64,000 nt of DNA from Denitrobaculum tricleocarpae (GTDB taxonomy: Bacteria > Pseudomonadota > Alphaproteobacteria > Kiloniellales > Kiloniellaceae). This document shows positions 1-11,342 of this stretch, piece after piece. A model generated the notes under the pieces. That model made no database searches. It was given only the letters and a program-made list of their open reading frames with translations, and was not told the origin of the DNA. The stretch lies in contig NZ_ML660055.1 in the NCBI RefSeq assembly GCF_007004665.1, positions 62,001 through 126,000 on the forward strand, written 5' to 3'. The stretch's first letter is position 1. Each line of letters begins with the position of its first letter. Made by a program: the position numbers and the translations under genes.

Positions 1-842
1 TCCGTGTAGGGCCGGCGGCCAATGGAAACCAGCACCACATCGGCTTTGATTTCCTCGGCATCGCCGCCCTTTGCGGGCTCGACGGTCAAGGTCACGGCGG
101 TCTTGGTTTTCTTCGCGCCGGTCACTTTTTTACCAAGCTTGAACTTCAAACCCTGTTTCGTGAGCACCCGTTGGGTCTGCTTGGCGATATCGCCATCCAT
201 GCCCGGCAGGATCCGGTCGAGGAACTCGACCACGGTAACCTCGGCCCCCAGGCGCGACCAGACCGATCCGAGTTCCAGACCGATGACCCCGGCACCGACC
301 ACCACCATGGATTTCGGCACCTTGCCGAGTTCCAGTGCGCCGGTCGAGGTTACGATCTGCTTTTCATCGATGTCGAGACCGGGCAGAGGCGTGCTTTCGG
401 AACCGGTTGCGATCAGGATCTTCTTGGCCTTCAGCGTTTCGTTGCCGCCGTCCGTCAACTTGACAGCCACCTCACCAGCCTTGGGGATGGAGCCTTCGCC
501 TTTGATGTAGGTGATCTTGTTTTTCTTGAACAGGAACTCGATACCGCCGGTCAGATTGCTAACCACCTTATCCTTACGTCCCATCATGGCCTTGAGATCG
601 AGTTCGATTTTACCCAGCTTCACGCCATGCTCGGCAAAATGCTTGTTCGCATCTGCAAACTTTTCAGAGGATTGGAGCAGAGCCTTCGAGGGAATGCAGC
701 CGACGTTCAGGCAGGTTCCGCCCAATGCACCGCGTTTTTCGACACAGGCCGTCTTCATGCCGAGTTGTGCCGCACGGATGGCCGCAACATATCCACCCGG
801 ACCGCCGCCAATGACGACAAGATCGTATTCCTGATCACTCAT
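1..842 (-). CDS. lpdA: Dihydrolipoyl dehydrogenase (E3), 3' end outside window
   Basis: FAD flavoprotein that reoxidises the lipoyl arms of 2-oxoacid dehydrogenase complexes with NAD+. The N-terminal 280 or so residues are present: start [20 protein letters not shown] gives the FAD-binding GxGxxG fold, then the redox disulfide [13 protein letters not shown], and further on [13 protein letters not shown], the NAD-binding glycine motif. The frame runs off the left edge, so the interface domain with the His-Glu pair is not seen. It is the last seen gene of the odhAB-lpd group on the minus strand, so it most likely serves 2-oxoglutarate dehydrogenase. The start at 842 fits the family's usual N-terminus. 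Confidence 0.97.
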   Translation of the reverse strand, partial: MSDQEYDLVVIGGGPGGYVAAIRAAQLGMKTACVEKRGALGGTCLNVGCIPSKALLQSSEKFADANKHFAEHGVKLGKIELDLKAMMGRKDKVVSNLTGGIEFLFKKNKITYIKGEGSIPKAGEVAVKLTDGGNETLKAKKILIATGSESTPLPGLDIDEKQIVTSTGALELGKVPKSMVVVGAGVIGLELGSVWSRLGAEVTVVEFLDRILPGMDGDIAKQTQRVLTKQGLKFKLGKKVTGAKKTKTAVTLTVEPAKGGDAEEIKADVVLVSIGRRPYT

Positions 843-870
843 GACTCTTGGCTTCCTCTCAACAACTCAT

Positions 871-1242
871 TCAGTCTTCCGGTTCTGAACCGACGGGTTC
901 AGGATCCGAAGCAGTTTCTTCCCTGGGCGCTTTACCAGCAGGCAACTCGACCCGAAACCCACCGCCATCGATATTGGCAATCGGACGGGTCTTTGCAACG
1001 AGGCCTTTTTTCATCAGCTCGACAAGATGGCGTCCAATCGGTCCGAAGAGAGTCTCGCCGCTTCCGGCGCTGGCGGGCTCAAGTCCGATCCGCACGGACC
1101 TGGCATCATCACGAAAACGCTGCCGCTCCACCATCCGGTCGATCGAGGCCACACTATGAGGCAGATCCAGGCCACGCAGGTCCAGTTCGTATTCCGCATC
1201 GCTATTGACGTCTAAAAAGCGCGTCAGCTTTCTCTCATCCAT
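871..1242 (-). CDS. Small conserved-looking protein between odhB and lpd
   Basis: 123 residues, soluble, no signal peptide or membrane segment. The N-terminal part (LDLRGLDLPHSVASIDRM, about residues 20-37) has the look of the first strand and helix of an Smr-like fold, but the Smr motif HGKG is absent, so this is only a resemblance. The last 20 residues are acidic and Pro-rich. It lies between odhB (ends 1299) and lpd (starts 842) on the same strand with short gaps, so it is probably co-transcribed with the 2-oxoglutarate dehydrogenase genes. Function unknown; a lipoyl-enzyme accessory role would be guesswork. Confidence 0.7.
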   Translation of the reverse strand: MDERKLTRFLDVNSDAEYELDLRGLDLPHSVASIDRMVERQRFRDDARSVRIGLEPASAGSGETLFGPIGRHLVELMKKGLVAKTRPIANIDGGGFRVELPAGKAPREETASDPEPVGSEPED

Positions 1243-1298
1243 CGCCGCTGACCTACTCTCCGGGGCGCAAAGCTTTTATTTTCACAACGCAACCTGCG

Positions 1299-2993
1299 TC
1301 ACATATCCAACAAAAGCCGCTGCGGATCTTCGATGGCTTCCTTCACCTTCACCAGGAAGGTCACGGCTTCACGGCCATCAATAATGCGATGATCGTAGCT
1401 GAGTGCCAGATACATCATCGGCCGGATTTCCACCTGGCCATTGACCGCCATGGGGCGCTCCTGGATTTTGTGCAGGCCCAGGATTGCTGACTGTGGCATA
1501 TTCAGGATCGGTGTCGACATCATGGACCCGAAGACACCGCCGTTGGTGATGGTAAAGGTCCCGCCGCTCATCTCATCCATCGAGAGTTTGCCGTCGCGGC
1601 CCTTCTTGGCCAGTTCGCCCAGGCTCTTCTCGATATCTGCGAAAGACTTCTGATCGCAGTCACGCATGACCGGAACCATCAGGCCGTTCGGCGTCGAGAC
1701 CGCCATGCCTACATCATAGAAGTGATTGTAGACGATTTCCTCGCCGTCGATCCGTGCATTTACTGCAGGTAAGGCTTGCAAGGCTGCCACAACAGCCTTG
1801 GTGAAGAAGGAGGAAAAGCCCAGCTTCACGCCATGCTTTTTCTCGAAACCTTCCTTGTATTGAGCCCGCAGCGCCATCACGGCGCTCATGTCGACTTCGT
1901 TGAAGGTCGTCAGCATGGCAGCCGTGTTCTGCGCATCCTTCAAACGCCGCGCAATGGTCTTGCGCAGCTTGGTCATCTTGACCCGCTCCTCGCGGGCTCC
2001 CGCCGCGGGTGTTGCAGCGGCGGGTGCGGAAACGGGCGCCGTAGCGACTGCTGCGGGCGGCGCCGGCGGGTTCGCCATGAAGGCTAGAACGTCGTCTTTG
2101 GTGATCCGGCCGTCTTTGCCGGTCCCTTTGATCTGTCCCGGATTCAGATGGTTCTCGTCGATCAGCTTCCGCACGGCGGGGGAAAGGGTCATTGCTGCTG
2201 GCGGCGTATTGGCCGTCAGGAACGAAACCACATCTGCCTTGGTGATTCCGCCATTCGAACCGCTCCGCGGCGCTGAGCCGGGATCCAGGTCAGAAGCCGG
2301 CGCGACGGCTGGGCTTGATGCTGCGGGGGCTGCCGCAGGTGCGCTCGCTGCAGGTGTCGCAGGAGCAGATGCCGCCGCAGGTGCGGACGCTCCGGCGCCA
2401 CCGGCGGTCACGACACCAAGGATCGCGGCGACACCAACCGTGGCGCCCTCCTCGGCAACGATTGACGTCAGCGTGCCGTTGCTGGGCGAATTGACCTCGA
2501 GAGTCACCTTGTCGGTTTCGAGTTCGACCAGCGCCTCATCCGCGGCAACCGGATCGCCAACCTTCTTCATCCACTGAGCAATTGTCGCTTCAGTGACCGA
2601 CTCACCCAGAGTCGGCACGATCACGTCGACGGCTTCACCACCATTCACGGCACCGCCCGTGGGCGCCGAAGGCGCAGCGGGCGCCGCTTCAGCGGCAGGA
2701 GGTGTCGCCGGTTCGGATTTGGCAGCAGGTGCGGGGGCCTCGGCAGCGGCACCGCCGCCTTCACCGATCCGTCCGAGCAATGCCCCGACCTCCACGTTGT
2801 CGCCTTCTGCCGCCACGATCTCAGCCAGCACACCTGCCTCAGATGCATTGACCTCAAGAGTGACTTTGTCGGTCTCGAGCTCCACAATGGCCTCATCCAT
2901 CGCGACCGCTTCGCCAGGCTTTTTGAGCCATTGCGCAACCGTGGCCTCGCTCACCGACTCGCCAAGAGCCGGAACAACAATATCCGTCGGCAT
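1299..2993 (-). CDS. odhB: Dihydrolipoyllysine succinyltransferase (E2o) with two lipoyl domains
   Basis: Core E2 of the 2-oxoglutarate dehydrogenase complex, moving succinyl from lipoyl-lysine to CoA. 564 residues, where most E2o proteins have about 400-430. Seen in order: lipoyl domain 1 (1-76, [11 protein letters not shown], lipoyl Lys43), Ala/Pro linker, lipoyl domain 2 (121-196, same motif, Lys162), linker, a short fragment resembling the end of a peripheral-subunit-binding domain ([12 protein letters not shown], about 248-259), a complete binding domain (about 268-306, ending [12 protein letters not shown]), linker, and the catalytic domain (about 335-564) with [12 protein letters not shown] supplying His535 and Asp539. 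It follows odhA by 111 bases. The extra lipoyl domain is more typical of pyruvate dehydrogenase E2, but the catalytic domain and the odhA neighbour make E2o the best call. Confidence 0.95.
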   Translation of the reverse strand: MPTDIVVPALGESVSEATVAQWLKKPGEAVAMDEAIVELETDKVTLEVNASEAGVLAEIVAAEGDNVEVGALLGRIGEGGGAAAEAPAPAAKSEPATPPAAEAAPAAPSAPTGGAVNGGEAVDVIVPTLGESVTEATIAQWMKKVGDPVAADEALVELETDKVTLEVNSPSNGTLTSIVAEEGATVGVAAILGVVTAGGAGASAPAAASAPATPAASAPAAAPAASSPAVAPASDLDPGSAPRSGSNGGITKADVVSFLTANTPPAAMTLSPAVRKLIDENHLNPGQIKGTGKDGRITKDDVLAFMANPPAPPAAVATAPVSAPAAATPAAGAREERVKMTKLRKTIARRLKDAQNTAAMLTTFNEVDMSAVMALRAQYKEGFEKKHGVKLGFSSFFTKAVVAALQALPAVNARIDGEEIVYNHFYDVGMAVSTPNGLMVPVMRDCDQKSFADIEKSLGELAKKGRDGKLSMDEMSGGTFTITNGGVFGSMMSTPILNMPQSAILGLHKIQERPMAVNGQVEIRPMMYLALSYDHRIIDGREAVTFLVKVKEAIEDPQRLLLDM

Positions 2994-3057
2994 TGTCTGT
3001 CAATTACCCCATTTTACCGGGCCGCATATGCACGCCCTAGTGTCTCATATTCCAGGT

Positions 3058-3101
3058 GGCAGGCGGAACGGCAGGCTTCAAGATCACCCTTCCGCCGCCA
3101 A
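3058..3101 (-). other. Intercistronic hairpin between odhA and odhB
   Basis: Arms at 3058-3069 and 3091-3101 pair over 11 bp (TTCCGCCGCCA against TGGCaGGCGGAA) with one bulged base and a loop of about 21. No T-run follows on the minus strand, so it is more likely an mRNA-stabilising or processing structure that lets odhA and odhB differ in expression than a terminator. Confidence 0.45.
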
Positions 3102-3104
3102 CAG

Positions 3105-6059
3105 TTATTTCTTGCCGCTTTTCGCGGCAGGTTGCTTAGCGGCAGCGGCCTTACGGGCCGCGATACGTCCCATCGGCTTGCGGCCAATCGTCAACGCGTC
3201 ATCGATCAAGGCAGCCTGCTCCGCCAGATGGCGCTTGTTCTGACCGGTCGCCGGCGATGCGGCGGACGCACGTCCGGCGTAGCGCGGTCTCGGATTCTTG
3301 AAGCCCATCTCCATCGCGACTTCTTCAATGAATTCGTTAGCGTAGCTCCAGGCTCCCATGTTGCGCGGCTCTTCCTGGCACCAGACGATATCGCAGTTAC
3401 GATAGGGCTCCAGCTCCATGGCGAGGGCATCTGTCGGGAAAGGATAAAGCTGTTCCATCCTCAGGAAGTGCACGTCCTTGATCCCCCGCTTTTCACGCTC
3501 CTCGACCAGATCGTAGTAGACCTTGCCGGTACAGATCACGACTTGCTTTGCATCCTTCGGCTTGCTCGGGACGTCGTCGCAGTACATGACACGATGGAAA
3601 CAGCTGCCCGGCCCCATGTCGCTGAGCTTCGAAACGCAGCGCTTGTGTCGCAGCAGCGATTTCGGCGTCATGATGATCAGTGGTTTGCGGAAGTCCCGGT
3701 TCACCTGACGGCGCAGGACATGGAAGTAGTTCGCCGGCGTGGTGCAGTTCACGACCTGGATGTTGTCTTCGGCGCAGAGCTGCAGGAAGCGTTCGACACG
3801 TCCTGACGAATGCTCAGGCCCCTGCCCCTCGTAGCCGTGCGGCAGAAGCATCACGACACCCGACATCCGCAGCCATTTGGACTCGCCGGATGCGATGAAC
3901 TGATCGATGATAATCTGGGCGCCATTGACGAAGTCGCCGAACTGGGCTTCCCACAACACCAGTGCACGCGGCTCGGCGAGAGAATAGCCGTACTCGAAAC
4001 CGAGAACGGCCAGCTCGCTGAGCGGGCTGTCGAAAATCTCGATAGGGGCCTGATCTTCGCGAATGTACTTCAGCGGCTTGTAGCGGGTTTCGTCCTCCTG
4101 ATCGATCAGGGCCGCATGCCGCTGAGAAAAGGTGCCGCGATTACAATCCTGTCCTGAAAGACGGACCGGCGCTCCTTCGATCACGAGGGAACCAAAGGCG
4201 AGCGCCTCAGCGGTTGCCCAATCGATGCCCTCGCCGCTTCGGAACATGGCTTCCTTGGTTTTGAGCTGACGAGCGATCTTGCGATTCAGATTGAAATCCT
4301 CTGGAACACGCGTGAGCGCCGCGCCAATCTCCTTCAAGGTCTTCAGGGGAACCGCCGTCTTACCACGCCGCGCGTCATAGCCCTTCGCAGTGCCCAGGCC
4401 GCTCCAGGCGCCTTCCAGCCAGTCCGCCTTGTTCGGCTTGAAGGATTTAGATGCCTCGAAGTCCTGATCCAGCCGCTGAACCCATTCCTGAACCATGGAA
4501 TCGATTTCCTGACGGGTAAAGGTTCCTTGAGCAATTAGCTGATCGGAATAGATCTGACGTGTCGTCGGGTGCTTCTTGATCTTGCGGTACATGATCGGCT
4601 GCGTGAATGCTGGCTCATCGCCTTCGTTGTGACCGAAGCGGCGATAGCAGAACATGTCGATGACGACATCTTTTTCAAAAGTCTGCCGGAACTCGGTCGC
4701 GATCCGCGCGACGTGGACCACAGCTTCAGGGTCATCGCCATTCACGTGCAGGATCGGTGCCTGAATGATCTTGGCGACGTCCGAGCAATAGGGTCCAGAG
4801 CGCGAGTTGATTGGATTGGTAGTAAAGCCGATCTGATTGTTGACCACGAAATGGATCGTGCCACCGATGCGATATCCCTTCAGTTCCGAGAGATCGAGCG
4901 TCTCGGGCACGAGCCCCTGCCCGGCAAAGGCCGCATCGCCGTGCATCAGCAGGGCCATGACCTTCTTGTTGTCACGGACCTCGCGCTGGTTCTGCTTCGC
5001 GCGCACCTTGCCGACGACGACCGGATTGACCGCCTCGAGGTGCGACGGGTTCGCCGTCAGGGACAGATGAACCTTGTTGCCGTCGAACTCGCGGTCGGAC
5101 GACGTTCCCAGGTGATACTTCACGTCACCGGAACCGCCAATGTCCTCGGGGTGGGCGGCACCGCCCTGGAACTCCGAGAAGATCGCCGTGAAGGGCTTGC
5201 CCATGAAGTTGGCCAGCACATTGAGCCTGCCGCGGTGCGGCATGCCGACGACCACTTCCTCCAGGCCCATCTGGCTGCCGCGTTTGAGGATCTGCTCGAG
5301 CGCCGGGATCATGGACTCGCCGCCATCCAGGCCGAAACGCTTCGTGCCGGTGTACTTCTTATCGAGAAACTGTTCGAAAGCTTCCGCCGCGATCAGGCGC
5401 TCTAGGATCGCCTTTTTGCCGTTGTAGGTAAACTCGGTCTGATTGTGGATCGATTCCACGCGCTCCTGAATCCACGCCTTCTGCGCCGGATCCTGAATAT
5501 GCATGAACTCCACGCCGATCGTGCCGCAGTAGGTCTTGCGCACTGCCTCGACGATCTGACGCAAGGTGGCGGTTTCGAGACCAAGCACGCGGTCGATGAA
5601 GATCGGCCGGTCCAGGTCGTTGTCCGTGAAGCCGTAGGTCTTGGGATCCAGTTCCGGATGCGGCTCGATCGGCTTCAGACCGAGCGGGTCCAGTTTGGCT
5701 TCGAGGTGCCCGCGGACCCGGTAAGCCCGGATCAGCATCAGCGCCCGGATGGAATCCAAGGTCGCGGCCCGGACATCGGCAGGTGTGATCCCGCCCGCCG
5801 GTGTCACACCGTTGGTGCCCACCACCGGAGAGGGTGCAGCAGCCGGAGCCGCCGCACCGGGTGCCGCCGCATCGGGTGCCGCCGCACCGTTCATTCCGGT
5901 CAGGAGGCTGCGCGCATCCTCTTCCAGATCGCCGAAGAAAGATTTCCAGCCCTGGTCCACGGACGAGGGATCAGCCAGAAACTTCGAGTAGAGATCCGCG
6001 ATAACCGCGGCATTGGGACCGTAGTAGGACGGGTCCATTTCAGGATGCGGGTGTGACAT
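3105..6059 (-). CDS. odhA: 2-oxoglutarate dehydrogenase E1 component
   Basis: Thiamine-diphosphate enzyme that decarboxylates 2-oxoglutarate and succinylates the E2 lipoyl arm. 984 residues from the chosen start MSHPHPEMDPSYYGPNAAVI. The N-terminal binding region reads DLYSKFLADPSSVDQGWKSFF (17-37), followed by an Ala/Pro-rich linker (58-80). The ThDP/Mg motif runs from GDAAFAGQG (374-382) to NNQIGFTT (407-414). An upstream in-frame extension would overlap sucD and has no good start. The strongest Shine-Dalgarno stretch (AGGAGG, 6101-6106 on the complement) lies about 40 bases upstream, next to a possible short TTG ORF (see findings), so initiation may involve coupling. It sits 58 bases downstream of sucD. 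Confidence 0.96.
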   Translation of the reverse strand: MSHPHPEMDPSYYGPNAAVIADLYSKFLADPSSVDQGWKSFFGDLEEDARSLLTGMNGAAAPDAAAPGAAAPAAAPSPVVGTNGVTPAGGITPADVRAATLDSIRALMLIRAYRVRGHLEAKLDPLGLKPIEPHPELDPKTYGFTDNDLDRPIFIDRVLGLETATLRQIVEAVRKTYCGTIGVEFMHIQDPAQKAWIQERVESIHNQTEFTYNGKKAILERLIAAEAFEQFLDKKYTGTKRFGLDGGESMIPALEQILKRGSQMGLEEVVVGMPHRGRLNVLANFMGKPFTAIFSEFQGGAAHPEDIGGSGDVKYHLGTSSDREFDGNKVHLSLTANPSHLEAVNPVVVGKVRAKQNQREVRDNKKVMALLMHGDAAFAGQGLVPETLDLSELKGYRIGGTIHFVVNNQIGFTTNPINSRSGPYCSDVAKIIQAPILHVNGDDPEAVVHVARIATEFRQTFEKDVVIDMFCYRRFGHNEGDEPAFTQPIMYRKIKKHPTTRQIYSDQLIAQGTFTRQEIDSMVQEWVQRLDQDFEASKSFKPNKADWLEGAWSGLGTAKGYDARRGKTAVPLKTLKEIGAALTRVPEDFNLNRKIARQLKTKEAMFRSGEGIDWATAEALAFGSLVIEGAPVRLSGQDCNRGTFSQRHAALIDQEDETRYKPLKYIREDQAPIEIFDSPLSELAVLGFEYGYSLAEPRALVLWEAQFGDFVNGAQIIIDQFIASGESKWLRMSGVVMLLPHGYEGQGPEHSSGRVERFLQLCAEDNIQVVNCTTPANYFHVLRRQVNRDFRKPLIIMTPKSLLRHKRCVSKLSDMGPGSCFHRVMYCDDVPSKPKDAKQVVICTGKVYYDLVEEREKRGIKDVHFLRMEQLYPFPTDALAMELEPYRNCDIVWCQEEPRNMGAWSYANEFIEEVAMEMGFKNPRPRYAGRASAASPATGQNKRHLAEQAALIDDALTIGRKPMGRIAARKAAAAKQPAAKSGKK

Positions 6060-6117
6060 CTTTCCGTCTCGGCCCGGTCCGGGTGGCCCCGGCCAAGCCA
6101 CCTCCTCTTCTCTCCAA

Positions 6118-6993
6118 TTAGCCCTGCATCGCGCGCAGCATCGTGCTGCCCAAGCTGGCAGGGGAGTCAGCAACCAGGAAGCCGGCAGACTTCATGGCTT
6201 CAATCTTGTCTCCGGCGCCGCCACGGCCACCGTCGATGATGGCACCGGCATGTCCCATGCGCCGTCCCGGAGGGGCCGTCACACCGGCAATAAAGCCGCA
6301 GATAGGTTTCTTGGTGCCGGACGCCTTGTAGAACTCGGCGGCCTCTTCCTCTGCGCTACCGCCGATTTCACCGATCATGATGATGCCCTCGGTCTCGGGG
6401 TCCTTCAGGAAGAGATCCAGGCAATCGATAAAGTTCGTTCCGTTCACCGGATCACCACCGATCCCGATACAGGTCGATTGACCCAGGTCCGCAGCGGTGG
6501 TCTGAGCAACGGCTTCATAGGTCAGGGTGCCCGAACGCGAGACCACGCCTATTTTGCCGCGCTGGTGAATGTGACCGGGCATAATGCCGATCTTGCATTC
6601 ATCCGGCGTGATGACACCCGGGCAGTTCGGGCCGATCAGGCGGGAGCTGGAACCTTCCAGAGCGCGCTTTACCTTGACCATATCGAGCACCGGAATGCCC
6701 TCGGTGATGCAGACGATCAGCTCAATGCCGGCATCGACCGCCTCGAGGATCGCGTCACCCGCAAAGGGCGGCGGCACATAAATCACCGAGGCGTTGGCGC
6801 CGGCGGTATCGACAGCTTCGGCAACCGTGTCGAAGACCGGCAGGTCGAGATGCTTGCTGCCGCCTTTGCCCGGCGTAACACCGCCGACCATCTGCGTGCC
6901 GTAGGCAATGGCCTGTTCGGAATGAAAAGTACCCTGCGCACCGGTGAAGCCTTGGCAGATGACTTTTGTGTCTTTGTTGACCAGGACTGCCAT
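6118..6993 (-). CDS. sucD: Succinyl-CoA synthetase alpha subunit
   Basis: Makes ATP or GTP from succinyl-CoA together with SucC. 291 residues, normal length. The CoA-binding Rossmann domain opens with [14 protein letters not shown]; the SGTLTYE stretch follows at about 154-160, and GHAGAII near the C-terminus carries the phosphorylated His248. The start ATG (6991-6993) directly follows the sucC stop codon and the ribosome binding site GGAGG lies inside the end of sucC, so the two subunits are translationally coupled. Confidence 0.98.
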   Translation of the reverse strand: MAVLVNKDTKVICQGFTGAQGTFHSEQAIAYGTQMVGGVTPGKGGSKHLDLPVFDTVAEAVDTAGANASVIYVPPPFAGDAILEAVDAGIELIVCITEGIPVLDMVKVKRALEGSSSRLIGPNCPGVITPDECKIGIMPGHIHQRGKIGVVSRSGTLTYEAVAQTTAADLGQSTCIGIGGDPVNGTNFIDCLDLFLKDPETEGIIMIGEIGGSAEEEAAEFYKASGTKKPICGFIAGVTAPPGRRMGHAGAIIDGGRGGAGDKIEAMKSAGFLVADSPASLGSTMLRAMQG

Positions 6994-8190
6994 TTAATGT
7001 GCCTCCTTCACGGCGGCGACCACTTTTTCGGCCGCGTCCGCCAAGTTATCGCCCGACAGGATCGGCAGACCCGATTCAGCGAGAATCTTTTTCCCCAATT
7101 CCACGTTCGTCCCTTCCAGGCGCACAACGAGCGGAACATGCAATTCGACTTCGCGTGCAGCCGCCACAACACCCTCTGCGATGACGTCGCAGCGCATGAT
7201 ACCACCGAAAATGTTAACCAATATGCCTTCAACGTTTGGATCGGAGAGAATGATTTTGAAGGCTGCCGTCACGCGCTCCTTGGTCGCGCCGCCGCCAACA
7301 TCCAGGAAGTTGGCCGGCTCGCTGCCGTAGAGCTTGATGATATCCATGGTCGCCATGGCAAGCCCGGCGCCATTGACCATGCAGCCGATGCTGCCGTCGA
7401 GCTTCACGTAGTTCAGCTCGTGACGCGCGGCTTCCAGCTCCATGGGATCTTCTTCGTCCTCATCGCGCATGTCAGCCACGTCTTTGTGACGGAAGAGCGC
7501 GTTGTCGTCGAAGTTCATCTTGGCATCCAGGGCAATCACCTGTCCGTCACCGGTCACCACCAGCGGATTGATCTCAACGATGCTGGCGTCGAGTTCCATG
7601 AAAGACTTGTACATCGCCATCATGAACTTCACGGCCGAATTGACCTGCTTACCCTCCAGCCCCAGGCCAAAGGCAATCTGGCGTCCGTGGTAGGGCATGA
7701 AACCCTGCGCGGGATCGATCGCAATCTTCAGGATCTTCTCGGGTGTTTCGGCGGCAACCTCTTCGATCTCCATGCCGCCTTCCGTCGAAGCCATGACCGT
7801 CACACGGCTGCTCGCCCGGTCGATCAGCATGCCGAGGTAAAGCTCACGCGCGATGTCGCAGCCTTCTTCGATATAGAGGCGTTTGACCTGCTTACCCGCT
7901 TCACCGGTCTGTTTGGTCACGAGAACATGACCCAGCATCTTGCGGGCGTTCTCCTTGACGTCATCCAGCGATTTGCAGATCCGGACACCGCCGTCACCGT
8001 CGGGATCGTCCGAGAACCGCCCCGCACCGCGTCCGCCGGCATGGATCTGCGATTTTACGACCCAAATCGGACCACCGAGCTCGCGCGCGGCGTTCTCGGC
8101 TTCTTCGGGCGTGTAGGCGACGCCGCCGCGGGGCACCGCGACACCGTATTTGGCGAGCAGGCTCTTGGCCTGATATTCATGAATGTTCAT
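6994..8190 (-). CDS. sucC: Succinyl-CoA synthetase beta subunit
   Basis: 398 residues, the usual length. The ATP-grasp domain starts with [20 protein letters not shown] and includes [33 protein letters not shown] is the metal-binding segment; the C-terminal flavodoxin-like domain contains [13 protein letters not shown] and [11 protein letters not shown]. It begins the sucCD-odhAB run. The 251-base gap to mdh upstream holds no clear terminator, so whether sucC has its own promoter or is read from mdh cannot be told from the sequence. Confidence 0.98.
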   Translation of the reverse strand: MNIHEYQAKSLLAKYGVAVPRGGVAYTPEEAENAARELGGPIWVVKSQIHAGGRGAGRFSDDPDGDGGVRICKSLDDVKENARKMLGHVLVTKQTGEAGKQVKRLYIEEGCDIARELYLGMLIDRASSRVTVMASTEGGMEIEEVAAETPEKILKIAIDPAQGFMPYHGRQIAFGLGLEGKQVNSAVKFMMAMYKSFMELDASIVEINPLVVTGDGQVIALDAKMNFDDNALFRHKDVADMRDEDEEDPMELEAARHELNYVKLDGSIGCMVNGAGLAMATMDIIKLYGSEPANFLDVGGGATKERVTAAFKIILSDPNVEGILVNIFGGIMRCDVIAEGVVAAAREVELHVPLVVRLEGTNVELGKKILAESGLPILSGDNLADAAEKVVAAVKEAH

Positions 8191-8441
8191 TGGCCATCAA
8201 ATATAGTTTGTGAAGAGAGTGGGCGATGCGGAAATCCTTCAATCATCTCGGCAGTGATCCCGGGCGTAGCAGCGACCCCGGACGCAACAGGATACTCCGT
8301 TGCGCCCAAACGCCCCTGCTTCAGTAAAGCAGACCGGTTACTCCAAAGCAGGTTCCTTGACATAACCTTACCTTACCACGCTGCCTTTGCCGCGCCACAG
8401 GCTTCATGGCACAGCTTGCGAAGGATTTTCCACATCCGAAA

Positions 8442-9863
<1,422 letters not shown>

Positions 9864-9946
9864 TTACGGTTAACTAACGCGAATCCGTTTTAAGGGCAAG
9901 CAAACTGGGCCGGTTTCCAGGACTTGCCACAAAAGATTGAACGCTT

Positions 9947-9975
9947 TTTATGTTTTAACGCGGGAAGCATAACAA
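9947..9975 (-). promoter_or_regulatory. Candidate mdh promoter
   Basis: On the minus strand, TTGTTA (9975-9970) and CATAAA (9952-9947) are 17 bases apart, a sigma-70-like pair in an AT-rich 200-base gap upstream of mdh. The first box overlaps a 22-base motif that recurs (19 of 22) at 52074-52096. Only a pattern match. Confidence 0.35.
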
Positions 9976-10055
9976 AAGGTAAGTGAAAACGGTGGATTTC
10001 GGCCACAACCAGGCGTAATCACCTCCGGCTCAGAAAGCATCGTCATAGTCAAAAA

Positions 10056-11174
10056 TCATGTCAGATGTTCAAGTGCGATGTACTCGCTGGAGCGCATTTC
10101 CTGCAGGCGGCTGACCGTGCGCTCGAACTCAAATGCCCCATCGCCGGTCGGGTAAAGCCGCTCGGGCGGCGCTTCAGCCGATATCACGAGATTGACCCGG
10201 TGCTCGTAGAGGGCATCAATCAGGGTCATGAAACGCCGCGCCTGGTCCCGGTTCTCAGGTCCCAGGGCGGGGACACCGGACAGGATGACGGAATGAAACT
10301 GGACGGCAATCGCCAGGTAGTCGCCCGCCCCCAGCGGTTTGGCGCAAAGCTCGTCGAAGGTAAAGCGCGCCACCCCCCGCGCCGCCATCGAAACCGGCAG
10401 ACTGCGGCCTTTGAAATGCAGTGAAGTTGGCGCGGCGACAGCGCCATCGGTCAATTGCTTGAAAGCATCTTCCAGGGACGCCGATGCCCGCGGTCCCAGC
10501 GGTGCGTAATAAACAGGCAGGTTCCGCATGCGGTGACGCCGGTAGTCAACGCCGGAGTCCAACTCCAGCACGTCGAGCCTCTGCTTCAGAAGATCAACAA
10601 AAGGCAGGAAGCGATCACGCTGGAGTCCGCCCTCGTAGAGACGGTCCGGCGGCCAGTTGGAGGTCGTTACCACGACAACGCCCCGCTCGAACAGTGTTTC
10701 GAACAGACGGCCGAGGATCATCGCGTCGGCAATATTGACCACATGGAATTCGTCGAAGCAGAGCAGCGTTGCCTGCTTGGCAATCTCCGCGGCGAGGTCG
10801 GGAAGCGGATCCGCTTTCGCCCCTTTGGTTTTTTCACGCCAGATATGCAAGCGGTCCTGAACCTCCTGCATGAAGGCATGGAAATGCACCCGCCGCTTGC
10901 TCTCGCAAGGGGCCGATTCAAAGAAGACGTCCATCAGCATGGACTTGCCGGTGCCGACCCCGCCGAATATGTAGAGACCCTGCGGCGGTTCAACCCGGCG
11001 CTGGGCGAGGCCAAGACGCTCCTTCCATCCAACGCGCCCGCTGGAGAGCTGATAGTTTTTAAGGGCGTTGTGCAGGCTTTGAAGCTTCTCAGCCGCCAGT
11101 TCCTGACCCGGGTCGCGGTTGAGTTCACCGGCGGCGCGCTTCGCTCGGTAGGTAAAGAGAGGTCCGTCAGTCAT
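10056..11174 (-). CDS. zapE: Cell division protein ZapE (AFG1-like ATPase)
   Basis: 372-residue P-loop ATPase of the ZapE/AFG1 family, which associates with the Z-ring in proteobacteria and has mitochondrial relatives. Walker A is GGVGTGKSM (71-79); Walker B is LLCFDEFHV, followed by an AAA-type sensor segment (VVVTTSNWPPDRLYEGGLQR). No membrane segment. It is upstream of mdh on the same strand, the arrangement seen in many alphaproteobacteria where zapE sits between sdh and mdh. Start MTDGPLFTYRAKRAAGEL fits the family. Confidence 0.95.
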   Translation of the reverse strand: MTDGPLFTYRAKRAAGELNRDPGQELAAEKLQSLHNALKNYQLSSGRVGWKERLGLAQRRVEPPQGLYIFGGVGTGKSMLMDVFFESAPCESKRRVHFHAFMQEVQDRLHIWREKTKGAKADPLPDLAAEIAKQATLLCFDEFHVVNIADAMILGRLFETLFERGVVVVTTSNWPPDRLYEGGLQRDRFLPFVDLLKQRLDVLELDSGVDYRRHRMRNLPVYYAPLGPRASASLEDAFKQLTDGAVAAPTSLHFKGRSLPVSMAARGVARFTFDELCAKPLGAGDYLAIAVQFHSVILSGVPALGPENRDQARRFMTLIDALYEHRVNLVISAEAPPERLYPTGDGAFEFERTVSRLQEMRSSEYIALEHLT

Positions 11175-11342
11175 AAGTGCCGTCTGGGATCGCTTTTCGG
11201 CCTGTGCATCGAATGTCCACCGGCGTCGGCGGGCAGCTCCATGTTAGCTTCCCGTTAGTAAGGTATTCTTGTCGTCTCGTCACCTGTCGCGCTCGCAAAA
11301 CCGGATTTGCGGTATGCGGGATATCGGTGTTAAGAGGACGCA

